From an uncultured bacterium (lineage in GTDB: Bacteria > Cyanobacteriota > Vampirovibrionia > Gastranaerophilales > Gastranaerophilaceae): a stretch of 10,380 bases of DNA. Where the stretch lies: contig USCK01000057.1 in NCBI GenBank assembly GCA_900553205.1, forward strand, positions 1 to 10,380. The letters run 5' to 3'. The notes under the pieces are model-generated. The model saw nothing but the letters and a program-made list of their open reading frames with translations. It was not told the origin of the DNA and did no database searches. How positions within the stretch are numbered: the first letter of the stretch is position 1; every line of letters begins with the position of its first letter. Shown one piece after another: positions 1-6,516 of the stretch. The position numbers and the translations under genes were made by a program.

Positions 1-20
1 ATCTGAGAAAATATTTTCAT
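1..20 (-). CDS. Start of a paralogous protein, cut by the window edge
   Basis: Only the first six codons (M K I F S Q) and two bases of the next are inside the window, reading leftward from an ATG at 20-18. They are identical in DNA to the start of the 582-residue gene at 2064, and the 35 bases upstream are identical too. The simplest reading is a second copy or relative of that gene, placed tandemly downstream on the same strand. Nothing can be said about the rest of the protein. The alternative is that only the leader segment was duplicated and the body differs. Confidence 0.55.
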
Positions 21-55
21 ATTTATATAATGCTTATAAAAATATTTTTTGTTAG
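1..55. repeat. 55-bp direct repeat, left copy
   Basis: Bases 1-55 are identical to 2045-2099. Identity stops at base 56 (T here, G at 2100); on the left it may continue past the window edge. On the minus strand the copy contains about 35 bases of upstream leader, the start codon and the first codons of a gene. It is therefore a duplicated gene start, not a transposon end. Confidence 0.9.
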
Positions 56-112
56 TTCTGCATAAAAGTTTATTTATTATTTAAGTTTATGGGCAAAACA
101 AATTCTTACAAA

Positions 113-244
113 TTAACCCATTACCTTAAGTGGTTGTATTCTACTTATATCATGTGCAATTTCGCGTCTTGCAATTCTTAGTTCATAATCTTCTTGATAA
201 CGCAAAAATAACCTTATTGGTCGTTGATATAAATATGTCCTTAC
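113..244 (-). pseudogene. Possible decayed gene fragment between the tandem paralogues
   Basis: An open stretch of 43 codons lies between an in-frame TAG (245-247) and TAA (113-115) and has no ATG, GTG or TTG start at its head. It reads like real protein rather than noise: charged and amphipathic, with segments such as RLFLRYQEDYELRIARREIA and HDISRIQPL. Another short open piece (ELLLEEALINLVIAS) lies just upstream in a different frame at about 258-302, ending in TAA, which would suit a frameshifted remnant. I do not recognise the family. The stretch is short enough to be chance in AT-rich DNA. Confidence 0.22.
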
Positions 245-315
245 CTATTTCACCTTAAGAAGCTATTACAAGGTTTATCAGAGCTTCTTCAAGTAAAAGC
301 TCTTAATTTATATTT

Positions 316-2064
316 CTAAACTGATTTCATTTTATTCTTCCTTTTAGCTGCTAAGTTTGGAGCAAAAACAAGAGAGTTAGGTGTCATTCTTTTTAGTCTT
401 GGTATATCCATTTTGGGATTTACTCCTTGTATGCACCCGCCGACATATTTTAGTTCGCCAAAATCTTCGACTTCACTATCCAAGAAGGAAGTACTACCTT
501 CAATCCTTTGCAAATGATTTAGAGATTTTATTTTTGTATGATTAAAATATATTGAGTCACCAACACTTCTCAAATCGCCCAAATCCTTCACTTCCGAATC
601 CAAAAGTCTAACACTGCCTCCTATTCGTTTTATTTTACCTAATGATGTAATTTTAGAATTACAAAAAATAGTCGTACCACCAATTCGCTCTAAATTGCCT
701 AATGATTTGATTTGAGAATATGAAAAATCTGCTACTCCACCTATACATTTAAGATTTCCTAAGCTTTTCACTTTTGATTCGCAAAAGTTTGCTTCCCCAC
801 CTATACTTTCAACATTATATAAAGATGTTAAATTGCTATCTCCAAAGAATGCATCACCTTTTATTTGTTTAACATCTTTAAAAAGTTTGTTTTCATCAAT
901 ACCTAAATCATTAAATGTAATACGACTAGAGAGGTTGTCTGGTGTTTCTATAAAGTAACCTGGTTGCCTATAACTCTCAATAGTTAATTCTTTAGGTTTA
1001 ACATTTTGAGTTTCAGAAGATTTAATAAACCTTGCGAATATGTTTTTTATTTTTGAAAAAACTCCATTTGAAGATTTGGGCTTTTTATCATTTTCTATAT
1101 AACCTAAATATTTAAAAATTGCTTCTGAATCATTATTTTTTATCGCTTCTTTCAAATCTTTTTTAGCAGTTTCTATTCCTTTGGTAACAATTTTCAGTTT
1201 TTCTAATTCTGTTTTTGCTGTTGCCCCAAGTGGCTTACTTTTTATATGATTTAAAACAATATCAGAATATTTATATGGAATATTTCCATCGTTCTTTTCA
1301 CCTTGAATTTCCCGAACAGTATCACCAATAAATCTTATACCTATTTTGGGTTGTTCATTTTCAATATAAATATGAAAATCCCCATCTCTTAAATATTGCT
1401 CAGCTTTATTATTATGCGTACACCACGTGTAATTAGAAAGCACTTTTAGAGCTTCAACATTTTCTTTAAACTTTTCTGGTTTATTTATTTTAGATGGAAT
1501 TATAACCCATTCACCTTTTTTCTCACTAAACTTATCTTTTAAATATACTTCCCTCAATTCTTTACTATATGTTTTATTGAGATTTATCTTTTCCCCATTT
1601 TTAACTCTGTCCATAACATTTGCTAAAACAGTTTTGTTGAGACGTGGAGGTAAAATGTCATTTGTTCTCTCTAAAGGTTGAGTAATTGCAGACATGATAA
1701 GTAATCTTTCTGTGTCTTTAAACTCATTTTTAGGATTATTCAAATAAAGTTTCCAGTCATCTAATATCAAACGCCTATCTTCAGTAGCAGAAGAATCTCT
1801 ACCTTCATAAACCTTTGTCATAATAGGTTCAAGCTTTTTCTTTGCCCAAGCTTGCAAATGGTCATTTGTTTTAAACTTTTCTATTGGTGCTTTGAACTTA
1901 TCAATACAAGCTCTATCAATCCCTACAAAATCGCTCTTTTTCATCGCACCAAAAGTAACAGTATCATAAGACTGATTTTGGAAGGTATATCGTGATTTTT
2001 TATTTATATTTGGTTGCTGATACAATATTGGTTGATAAACTTGCATCTGAGAAAATATTTTCAT
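316..2064 (-). CDS. Repeat-rich protein of unknown function (possible host- or phage-interacting factor)
   Basis: This 582-residue protein has four visible parts. Residues 1-40 are a polar, Gln/Asn/Tyr-rich leader without a hydrophobic signal peptide, ending in TVTFGA. Residues 41-200 are charged and probably helical. Residues 205-270 carry W214-C215-T216, A221, Y224-L225, G228, then EIQG (252-255) and N258; this pattern loosely recalls PcfJ-type proteins of mobile elements, but I am not certain. Residues 280-360 are Lys-rich and helical. Residues 412-551 are seven 20-residue repeats predicted to form a solenoid, followed by a basic tail. The ATG at 2064 has no Shine-Dalgarno sequence, only AT-rich DNA, but the repeat at 1-55 preserves exactly this start. 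It faces away from the restriction operon and is probably unrelated to it. Biochemical role unknown. Confidence 0.85.
   Translation of the reverse strand: MKIFSQMQVYQPILYQQPNINKKSRYTFQNQSYDTVTFGAMKKSDFVGIDRACIDKFKAPIEKFKTNDHLQAWAKKKLEPIMTKVYEGRDSSATEDRRLILDDWKLYLNNPKNEFKDTERLLIMSAITQPLERTNDILPPRLNKTVLANVMDRVKNGEKINLNKTYSKELREVYLKDKFSEKKGEWVIIPSKINKPEKFKENVEALKVLSNYTWCTHNNKAEQYLRDGDFHIYIENEQPKIGIRFIGDTVREIQGEKNDGNIPYKYSDIVLNHIKSKPLGATAKTELEKLKIVTKGIETAKKDLKEAIKNNDSEAIFKYLGYIENDKKPKSSNGVFSKIKNIFARFIKSSETQNVKPKELTIESYRQPGYFIETPDNLSSRITFNDLGIDENKLFKDVKQIKGDAFFGDSNLTSLYNVESIGGEANFCESKVKSLGNLKCIGGVADFSYSQIKSLGNLERIGGTTIFCNSKITSLGKIKRIGGSVRLLDSEVKDLGDLRSVGDSIYFNHTKIKSLNHLQRIEGSTSFLDSEVEDFGELKYVGGCIQGVNPKMDIPRLKRMTPNSLVFAPNLAAKRKNKMKSV
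412..831 (-). repeat. Seven tandem 20-residue protein repeats (coding)
   Basis: Residues 412-551 of the 582-residue protein divide into seven units of exactly 20 residues, starting at 412, 432, 452, 472, 492, 512 and 532. The pattern is roughly [ILV]-x-[SD]-[LF]-x-x-[LIV]-x-x-[IV]-x-G-x-x-x-[FL]-x-x-[ST]-x. A shorter, weaker unit precedes them (about 394-411). The spacing of small hydrophobics, the GG turn and the Ser/Thr position suit a short leucine-rich-like or beta-solenoid coil. Such surfaces usually bind other proteins; the partner is unknown. The last unit has lost the pattern after its GG. Confidence 0.8.
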
Positions 2065-2099
2065 ATTTATATAATGCTTATAAAAATATTTTTTGTTAG
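2045..2099. repeat. 55-bp direct repeat, right copy
   Basis: This exact copy of bases 1-55 covers the first codons of the 582-residue gene (2045-2064) and 35 bases of its upstream region. Conservation continues into the non-coding leader, so either the duplication is recent or the leader is kept for expression. There is no Shine-Dalgarno sequence within it. Confidence 0.9.
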
Positions 2100-2263
2100 G
2101 TTGACAGAAAACTTAAATTCTTAATGTATATTAATACAAGAATGAGAAAGGGTAGAGATTGGCTTTGTGTTTGAAATAGAGGCTAATTTATAGAATTGAC
2201 AAAAAATACTCCAAATTATACTTTCTGTGTCCCAAAATGTACTTTAAAATTCTGAGGCTAGAT

Positions 2264-2292
2264 TTATCATATGCCTGTAAACTAGATATAAT
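2264..2292 (+). promoter_or_regulatory. Possible sigma70-type promoter upstream of the hairpin
   Basis: TTATCA (2264-2269, four of six matches to the -35 consensus) lies 17 bases before a perfect TATAAT (2287-2292). No reading frame follows for over 800 bases on this strand, but the hairpin at 2341-2375 would sit about 40 bases into the transcript. Such boxes occur by chance in DNA this AT-rich. Confidence 0.28.
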
Positions 2293-2340
2293 CGGCGTTT
2301 TAACGATTTATTCCAAAATATAACAAAGTATAATTTAGTC

Positions 2341-2375
2341 AGGGTGGAACTAAAGGAGGAACCTAGTTCCCCCTT
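2341..2375. other. Stable hairpin with a Shine-Dalgarno sequence in its loop
   Basis: The arms AGGGTGGAACTA (2341-2352) and TAGTTCCCCCTT (2364-2375) pair over 12 positions, with one mismatch and one G-U pair. They enclose the 11-base loop AAGGAGGAACC, which contains a perfect AGGAGG. The hairpin is GC-rich in an otherwise very AT-rich spacer. No start codon follows at ribosome-binding distance and no T-run follows on either strand, so it is neither an ordinary ribosome-binding site nor an ordinary terminator. It could be part of a small RNA, a repeat element or an old attachment region. Confidence 0.5.
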
Positions 2376-2533
2376 AAATTTCAAAACATCGCAATTTCAA
2401 GAACCAAATTAAAGTCAATAAAATGTAATTTTGAAATATTTTTAGAGGTTTTGAGGCATATTTTTAAAGATTTTTAGCAAAAATTTATCTGAAAATTTGG
2501 GAATTTCGGTAAAAAATTTAACAACAGTCAAGA

Positions 2534-2568
2534 AAAAAGATAATTAAATTTTAATCAATTATCTTTTT
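2534..2568. terminator. Possible bidirectional intrinsic terminator
   Basis: A perfect 12-bp inverted repeat, AAAAAGATAATT (2534-2545) and AATTATCTTTTT (2557-2568), encloses an 11-base loop. Each arm supplies a T-run for one strand. It overlaps the stop codon of the minus-strand fragment at 2551, a natural place for a terminator. The stem is very poor in G and C, so it would be weak. Confidence 0.35.
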
Positions 2569-2811
2569 CGGTTTTTCCATTCTATCTACATAAGCCTTAA
2601 AATATGAATTTAAAATTGTTTGACTGAGATTTTCATCTTGTGAAAATCTATCTAGTAAATTTTGTTTAACATCTTCATTGGTAGAATATACAATTTCTTT
2701 TTTTACAATATCATCTACAAATAATTTATAAGTGAGAATTAAAATATCATCAACGATAGCATTTGGATATTTTTGTCGTATAAACTCTCCGACGGCAACA
2801 ATATATAAGCT
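2551..2811 (-). pseudogene. 3' fragment of an unidentified gene
   Basis: An open frame of 86 codons ends at TAA (2551-2553) and has no start codon at its head. It begins just after an in-frame TAG (2812-2814), close to the point where the recombinase fragment stops making sense. The residues look like real protein: GEFIRQKYPNAIVDDILIL, then a helical stretch with NEDVKQNLLDRFSQDENLSQ, and a basic end (DRMEKPKKIID). I do not recognise the family. It lies one frame away from the recombinase fragment and is probably the tail of a different gene joined to it by a deletion, although a diverged end of the same element cannot be excluded. Confidence 0.45.
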
Positions 2812-3079
2812 CTAATGCTTCATCTGAATAAGTTTCTTTGATATTTGTTCCTGTTTTAATTTTATGAATTCGTCTTACTGGACTTTTTACTATGTAATCC
2901 TCGTCTTCAAGCCAAGCAAAAAAACTTGATAAAATTCTTCTTATATTATCAATTGTAACTCTACTAGAAGAATGTTCTTCTTGATGTTTTGTTAAGTATT
3001 TGCGCAAATCATCTGTTACAATGTTTTTAACTTCTTTATTTATACTATTGAGATTTACAAAAGGGGCTAATTTCCATAT
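2812..3079 (-). pseudogene. Truncated tyrosine recombinase (integrase), core-binding domain only
   Basis: The minus strand is open from an upstream TAA (3080-3082). It encodes the SAM-like, DNA-binding N-terminal half of a XerC/XerD-type integrase: TDDLRKYLTKHQ, then VTIDNIRRILSSFFAWLEDED, SPVRRIHKIK and KETYSDEALELI. This is a standard order in the family. In complete proteins the catalytic domain, with its Arg...His-x-x-Arg...Tyr residues, follows directly. Here the frame instead runs into 17 unrelated codons and a TGA near 2750. There is no ATG; the best in-frame start is the TTG at 3007, which would cut into the domain, so the 5' end is also lost. It cannot act as a recombinase. It marks a former mobile element beside the restriction operon. 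Confidence 0.75.
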
Positions 3080-3096
3080 TTATGATAGAATTAGAG

Positions 3097-3105
3097 TGTT
3101 AAAAT
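3097..3105 (+). promoter_or_regulatory. Extended -10 promoter of the restriction operon
   Basis: TGTTAAAAT (3097-3105) is an extended -10 element: TGN followed by TAAAAT, five of six matches to TATAAT. No good -35 box is seen 15-18 bases upstream, which is common for extended -10 promoters. Transcription from it would begin near 3112, about 20 bases before the hsdM start. It is the only plausible promoter I see before the operon, and the later genes are too tightly packed to leave obvious room for others. Confidence 0.5.
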
Positions 3106-3131
3106 AGGTGTTTTATCTAACGAGGGTTAAT

Positions 3132-4643
3132 ATGGCAGAGAAGAATAGTGCAAATATCGGTTTTGAAGAACAGTTATGGAAGGCAGCTTGTGTATTATGG
3201 GGACATATTCCTGCTGCAGAATATCGAAAAGTTATTGTAGGTTTAATCTTTCTAAGATATATATCAAGCGTTTTTGATAAAAAGTATCAACAACTTGTAG
3301 CAGAAGGCGACGGCTTTGAAAACGATAAAGATGAATATACTGCTGAAAACATCTTCTTTGTGCCGAAAGAAGCTCGTTGGACAAAAATTTCAGAAAACGC
3401 ACATACTCCTGAAATCGGAAAAATTATTGATGAAGCTATGCTTGCGATTGAAAGAGAAAATAAGTCTTTAAAGGGTGTTTTGCCTAAAAACTATGGTTCA
3501 CCAGATTTGGATAAAAGAGTTTTGGGCGAAGTTGTTGACTTATTTACAAATAATATCAAAATGGACGATACAAAAGAAAGTAAGGATTTGTTGGGTAGAA
3601 CTTATGAATACTGTATTGCACAATTTGCTGCCTATGAAGGTACAAAGGGCGGAGAATTTTATACTCCACAAAGTATCGTAAAAACTCTTGTTGAAATCCT
3701 TAAACCATTTGAAAATTGTAGAGTTTATGACCCTTGTTGTGGTTCTGGTGGTATGTTTGTTCAATCTGTAAAATTTTTACAAGCACACAGTGGAAATCGT
3801 GATAAAATTTCGGTTTATGGTCAAGAATCAAATGCTGATACTTGGAAAATGGCAAAAATGAATATGGCAATTCGTGGTATTGATGCAGATTTTGGACCAT
3901 CACAAGCTGATACGTTTTTTAATGATTTGCACCCGACATTGAAAGCAGATTTTATTATGGCAAACCCTCCATTTAATCTTTCAAATTGGGGGCAAGATAA
4001 ACTTCAAGATGATGTACGTTGGAAATATGGAGTCCCACCTGCCGGGAATGCCAACTTTGCGTGGATACAACACATGATTCATCACCTTGCACCGAACGGT
4101 AAAATTGGTTTGGTGCTTGCTAATGGTGCATTGTCCAGTCAAACAAGCGGTGAAGGTGAAATTAGAAAAAGAATTATTGAAGATGATTTGATTGAAGGTA
4201 TTGTTGCATTACCAACTCAATTATTTTATAGTGTAACAATTCCTGTAACTTTGTGGTTTATCTCAAAAAATAAAAAACAAAAAGGTAAAACCTTGTTTAT
4301 TGATGCTCGTAAAATGGGCTATATGGTAGATAGAAAGCATAGAGATTTTACAGAAGAAGATATTAAAAAACTTTCTGATACTTTTACTAAATTCCAAGAA
4401 GGAACACTGGAAGATGTAAAAGGATTCTGTGCCGTAACATCAACTGAAGATATTGCAAAACAAGATTATATCCTAACTCCGGGGCGTTATGTCGGAATTG
4501 AAGAACCAGAAGACGATGGCGAACCTTTTGAAGATAAGATGAAACGATTAACTTCCGAACTTTCTAAAATGTTCACTAAATCTAACGAATTGCAAGACGA
4601 AATCAAAAAGAACTTAGCAGCGATTGGATTTGAAGTGAAGTAG
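3132..4643 (+). CDS. hsdM: Type I restriction-modification methyltransferase subunit HsdM
   Basis: This 503-residue protein transfers a methyl group from S-adenosylmethionine to adenine N6 at sites chosen by HsdS. As M2S it protects host DNA; with HsdR it forms the restriction complex. Residues 9-145 are the helical HsdM N-terminal domain. The methylase domain follows with GGEFYTP (173-179), the SAM-binding motif DPCCGSGGMF (200-209) and the catalytic NPPF (278-281). The C-terminal helices (460-500) should contact HsdS. All key motifs are intact and the length is normal. A longer frame opens at a GTG at 3108, but the ATG at 3132 has GAGG (3122-3125) at the right distance and starts the conserved region. 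The stop codon overlaps the ribosome-binding site of the next gene. Confidence 0.96.
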   Translation: MAEKNSANIGFEEQLWKAACVLWGHIPAAEYRKVIVGLIFLRYISSVFDKKYQQLVAEGDGFENDKDEYTAENIFFVPKEARWTKISENAHTPEIGKIIDEAMLAIERENKSLKGVLPKNYGSPDLDKRVLGEVVDLFTNNIKMDDTKESKDLLGRTYEYCIAQFAAYEGTKGGEFYTPQSIVKTLVEILKPFENCRVYDPCCGSGGMFVQSVKFLQAHSGNRDKISVYGQESNADTWKMAKMNMAIRGIDADFGPSQADTFFNDLHPTLKADFIMANPPFNLSNWGQDKLQDDVRWKYGVPPAGNANFAWIQHMIHHLAPNGKIGLVLANGALSSQTSGEGEIRKRIIEDDLIEGIVALPTQLFYSVTIPVTLWFISKNKKQKGKTLFIDARKMGYMVDRKHRDFTEEDIKKLSDTFTKFQEGTLEDVKGFCAVTSTEDIAKQDYILTPGRYVGIEEPEDDGEPFEDKMKRLTSELSKMFTKSNELQDEIKKNLAAIGFEVK

Positions 4644-4656
4644 GAGAAAAAATACA

Positions 4657-5649
4657 ATGACAGATTTATCAAAAGGACAAATTGTAATATACGAAAATAA
4701 TGGTAATAGTAATCTTGAAGTTATTCAAGAAGATAATACTTTATGGTTGAGTGCTGAAAAAATAGCAAAACTTTTCGGGAAAGATAGAACAACTATACAA
4801 AGGCATATTGCCAAAATCTACCAAGAACAAGAATTGGAAGAAAATTCAACTTGTGCATTTTTTGCACAGGTTCAAAAAGAAGGTCCAAGGCAGGTTTCAA
4901 GAAATATTTCTTATTATAATTTAGATGTAATTCTCGCAGTTGGTTATAGAGTTACGTCCAAAACTGCTACTGAGTTTCGTAAATGGGCAACAAAAATCTT
5001 GCATAAATATATACTGGAAGGTTATGCAATAAACGAAGATAAACTCAAACTTGAACAAGAAAAAGTTAAAACTTTGCAAAATACAATTAGTTTACTTTCA
5101 AGAAGCTTAACTAATCAGGTTGAGAATATGGAAGATGCAAGACAAGTTGCACAACTTCTTGATAACTTTGCACATGGGCTTGATTTGTTGGATAATTTTG
5201 ACCATAAAACTTTGGATTCTAAAGGGCAGACAAAAAGAGAAGCTGTAAGAGTAACAGAAGAAGAATTTTTGCAAGTTATTGATAAAATGAAATCAGAATT
5301 TGCGAGTGATGTATTCGCAAATCCAAAAGACGGTAGTTTTGCAAGTTCTGTTAATCAGATTTATCAAACATTTGATGGGCAAGAACTTTATCCTACATTA
5401 GAAGAAAAAGCTGCAATGCTATTATATTTGATAACTAAAAATCATTCTTTTTCAGACGGTAATAAACGTATTGCGGCAAGTTGTTTCTTGTATTTTATGG
5501 ATAGAAACGGAATTTTGTATAAAAACGGAACTCCGATTATAGATAACGCAACCTTGTTTTCTATGACATTACTAATCGCTGAAAGTAACCCAGTAGAGAT
5601 GGAAACAATAAAAGATGTTGTGGTTAGTGTGTTGAATGGGGGTAAATAG
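4657..5649 (+). CDS. RhuM-Fic fusion protein (Doc-like Fic motif)
   Basis: This 330-residue, two-domain protein lies 13 bases after hsdM. Residues 8-125 match the RhuM family: DNA-binding-like LSAEKIAKLFGKDRTTIQRH, then YYNLDVILAVGYRV and TEFRKWATKILHKYI. A coiled linker (125-165) leads to a Fic/Doc domain whose active-site loop is HSFSDGNKR (263-271). Fic enzymes modify protein hydroxyls, usually with AMP; Doc, which also has NK in place of NG in this loop, phosphorylates EF-Tu. The catalytic His263, Asp267, Asn269 and Arg271 are all present, so it should be active, but the donor and target are unknown. I see no (S/T)xxxE(G/N) inhibitory helix. RhuM/Fic genes are frequent passengers inside type I loci. 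AGGAG (4642-4646) sets the start. Confidence 0.9.
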   Translation: MTDLSKGQIVIYENNGNSNLEVIQEDNTLWLSAEKIAKLFGKDRTTIQRHIAKIYQEQELEENSTCAFFAQVQKEGPRQVSRNISYYNLDVILAVGYRVTSKTATEFRKWATKILHKYILEGYAINEDKLKLEQEKVKTLQNTISLLSRSLTNQVENMEDARQVAQLLDNFAHGLDLLDNFDHKTLDSKGQTKREAVRVTEEEFLQVIDKMKSEFASDVFANPKDGSFASSVNQIYQTFDGQELYPTLEEKAAMLLYLITKNHSFSDGNKRIAASCFLYFMDRNGILYKNGTPIIDNATLFSMTLLIAESNPVEMETIKDVVVSVLNGGK

Positions 5650-5925
5650 ATGAATAATTTTATAGTAATTGCCAATAATTATATAGGATATTTGCAAAAA
5701 TTTCCTTTAAATAGACAGTACCAAATTGCAATAAAAACATTATCTGAATTTGTTAAATCTTTGAGAGGATTACCAAATCAAAAACCAGCAAAAGAAGAAT
5801 TAAAAATTACTATTGATGTTATTAAAGAAATAACGAAACTTTCTGCTAAAACAGAAGACCAAAAACAATTTATTGATATTTCATGCGAATTGGTAAAAGT
5901 TTTTATAGATAAGGAAGGAAAATAA
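5650..5925 (+). CDS. Small helical protein of unknown function
   Basis: This 91-residue protein has an ATG that directly abuts the TAG of the RhuM-Fic gene. A G-run (5638-5643) inside the end of that gene serves as its ribosome-binding site. It has no recognisable motif, no signal peptide and no membrane segment; it is probably all helical with a Lys/Glu-rich second half (40-91). The direct junction with the Fic gene suggests translation together, so a partner or antidote for the Fic enzyme is conceivable. The sequence does not show this. The gene is very AT-rich. Confidence 0.7.
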   Translation: MNNFIVIANNYIGYLQKFPLNRQYQIAIKTLSEFVKSLRGLPNQKPAKEELKITIDVIKEITKLSAKTEDQKQFIDISCELVKVFIDKEGK

Positions 5926-5928
5926 AGA

Positions 5929-6516
5929 ATGCATTTTGATATTGCAAATTTAGTTCTTAATATTGGACAATCGAATCCCAAAGATTGGGTTGATGTTTTT
6001 TCTGCATTATTAACTCCTACTGTTGCAATTTTTGCAGGAATTATTGCATATCAACAATGGCAAACACAAGAAAAACAAAGAAAACAAGATTTATTTGAAA
6101 TGAGATATGATAATTTATTTAAGGTTATTTTAGAAAATACAAATAGATATGACATGTATAAAAAAGAAAAATTTGAAAATCTTAATTTTGAAGAAAAACA
6201 AAAATTGGATGATGAATTTAGATTAAAATTACACAAATATAAGTTTTTGATTACAAAAGAAGATTTTGAAAAATTAATAACTTTATATAACAATATCTGT
6301 TCATCATTAATAAAAGAAGAGCAAACTATGAAAGAACAAAATAAAATTGATATAATGAACACATTAAATAAGATGAAAAACTTTTTTGATGAAATGGAAG
6401 AAATTTTAGACAAATATTTAAGAATTGAGCAAGAACCAATATTTTACAAATTAAAAAGATTCTTTAATATGCATAAAAATTTTAATAAAAAATCGGAGAA
6501 TAACGATGCCATCTAA
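5929..6516 (+). CDS. Single-pass membrane protein with cytoplasmic coiled coil, unknown function
   Basis: This 195-residue protein begins three bases after the previous stop, with AGGAAGGA (5912-5919) upstream. One hydrophobic segment lies at about residues 22-41 (VDVFSALLTPTVAIFAGIIA), ending in YQQW. A long, Lys/Glu-rich helical part (45-170) follows, likely coiled coil, and a basic end. Such proteins normally expose the helical part to the cytoplasm. The 'WxDVFSALLTPTVAIFAGIIAYQQW' style is common among small unassigned membrane proteins, some in defence islands. It is unusual inside an hsd operon, where no subunit is a membrane protein. Base composition is extreme: the 60 bases from 6181 contain 11 G or C. 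The last 11 bases overlap the next gene. Confidence 0.75.
   Translation: MHFDIANLVLNIGQSNPKDWVDVFSALLTPTVAIFAGIIAYQQWQTQEKQRKQDLFEMRYDNLFKVILENTNRYDMYKKEKFENLNFEEKQKLDDEFRLKLHKYKFLITKEDFEKLITLYNNICSSLIKEEQTMKEQNKIDIMNTLNKMKNFFDEMEEILDKYLRIEQEPIFYKLKRFFNMHKNFNKKSENNDAI

Larger units (their letters stand above)
2100..2533. other. Non-coding spacer between the repeat-protein gene and the recombinase remnant
   Basis: About 430 bp with no convincing reading frame on either strand; the longest ATG-led frame I noted by eye, at 2143, has only ten codons. It holds several sigma70-like boxes on the plus strand: TTGACA at 2101-2106 and 2196-2201, and TATAAT at 2287-2292 and 2329-2334. It also holds the hairpin at 2341-2375. 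I see no tRNA. A small RNA is possible but not shown. Confidence 0.6.

Noticed and set aside
254..293. Inverted repeat AAGAAGCT...AGCTTCTT downstream of the 582-residue gene as a terminator
   Set aside because: The perfect stem is only 8 bp with a 17-base loop, and no T-run follows on either strand.
2101..2132. TTGACA followed by TATATT as a plus-strand promoter
   Set aside because: The spacing is about 20 bases, the nearer -10 candidates match poorly, and only a ten-codon frame follows.
2196..2222. TTGACA and TATACT as a promoter
   Set aside because: The spacer is only 15 bases and no gene or RNA is evident downstream.
3108..3131. An upstream GTG start for hsdM
   Set aside because: It adds eight residues not expected in the family, has no ribosome-binding site, and would begin almost at or before the predicted transcription start; the ATG at 3132 has GAGG.
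3475..3903. Overlapping frames inside hsdM on both strands
   Set aside because: They lie wholly within hsdM, lack ribosome-binding sites and do not resemble proteins; hsdM has intact motifs.
6051..6413. A 120-codon minus-strand frame opposite the membrane-protein gene
   Set aside because: Its Ser/Phe/Leu/Cys-rich composition is the expected mirror of a Lys/Glu/Asn-rich coding strand; no start signal is seen.
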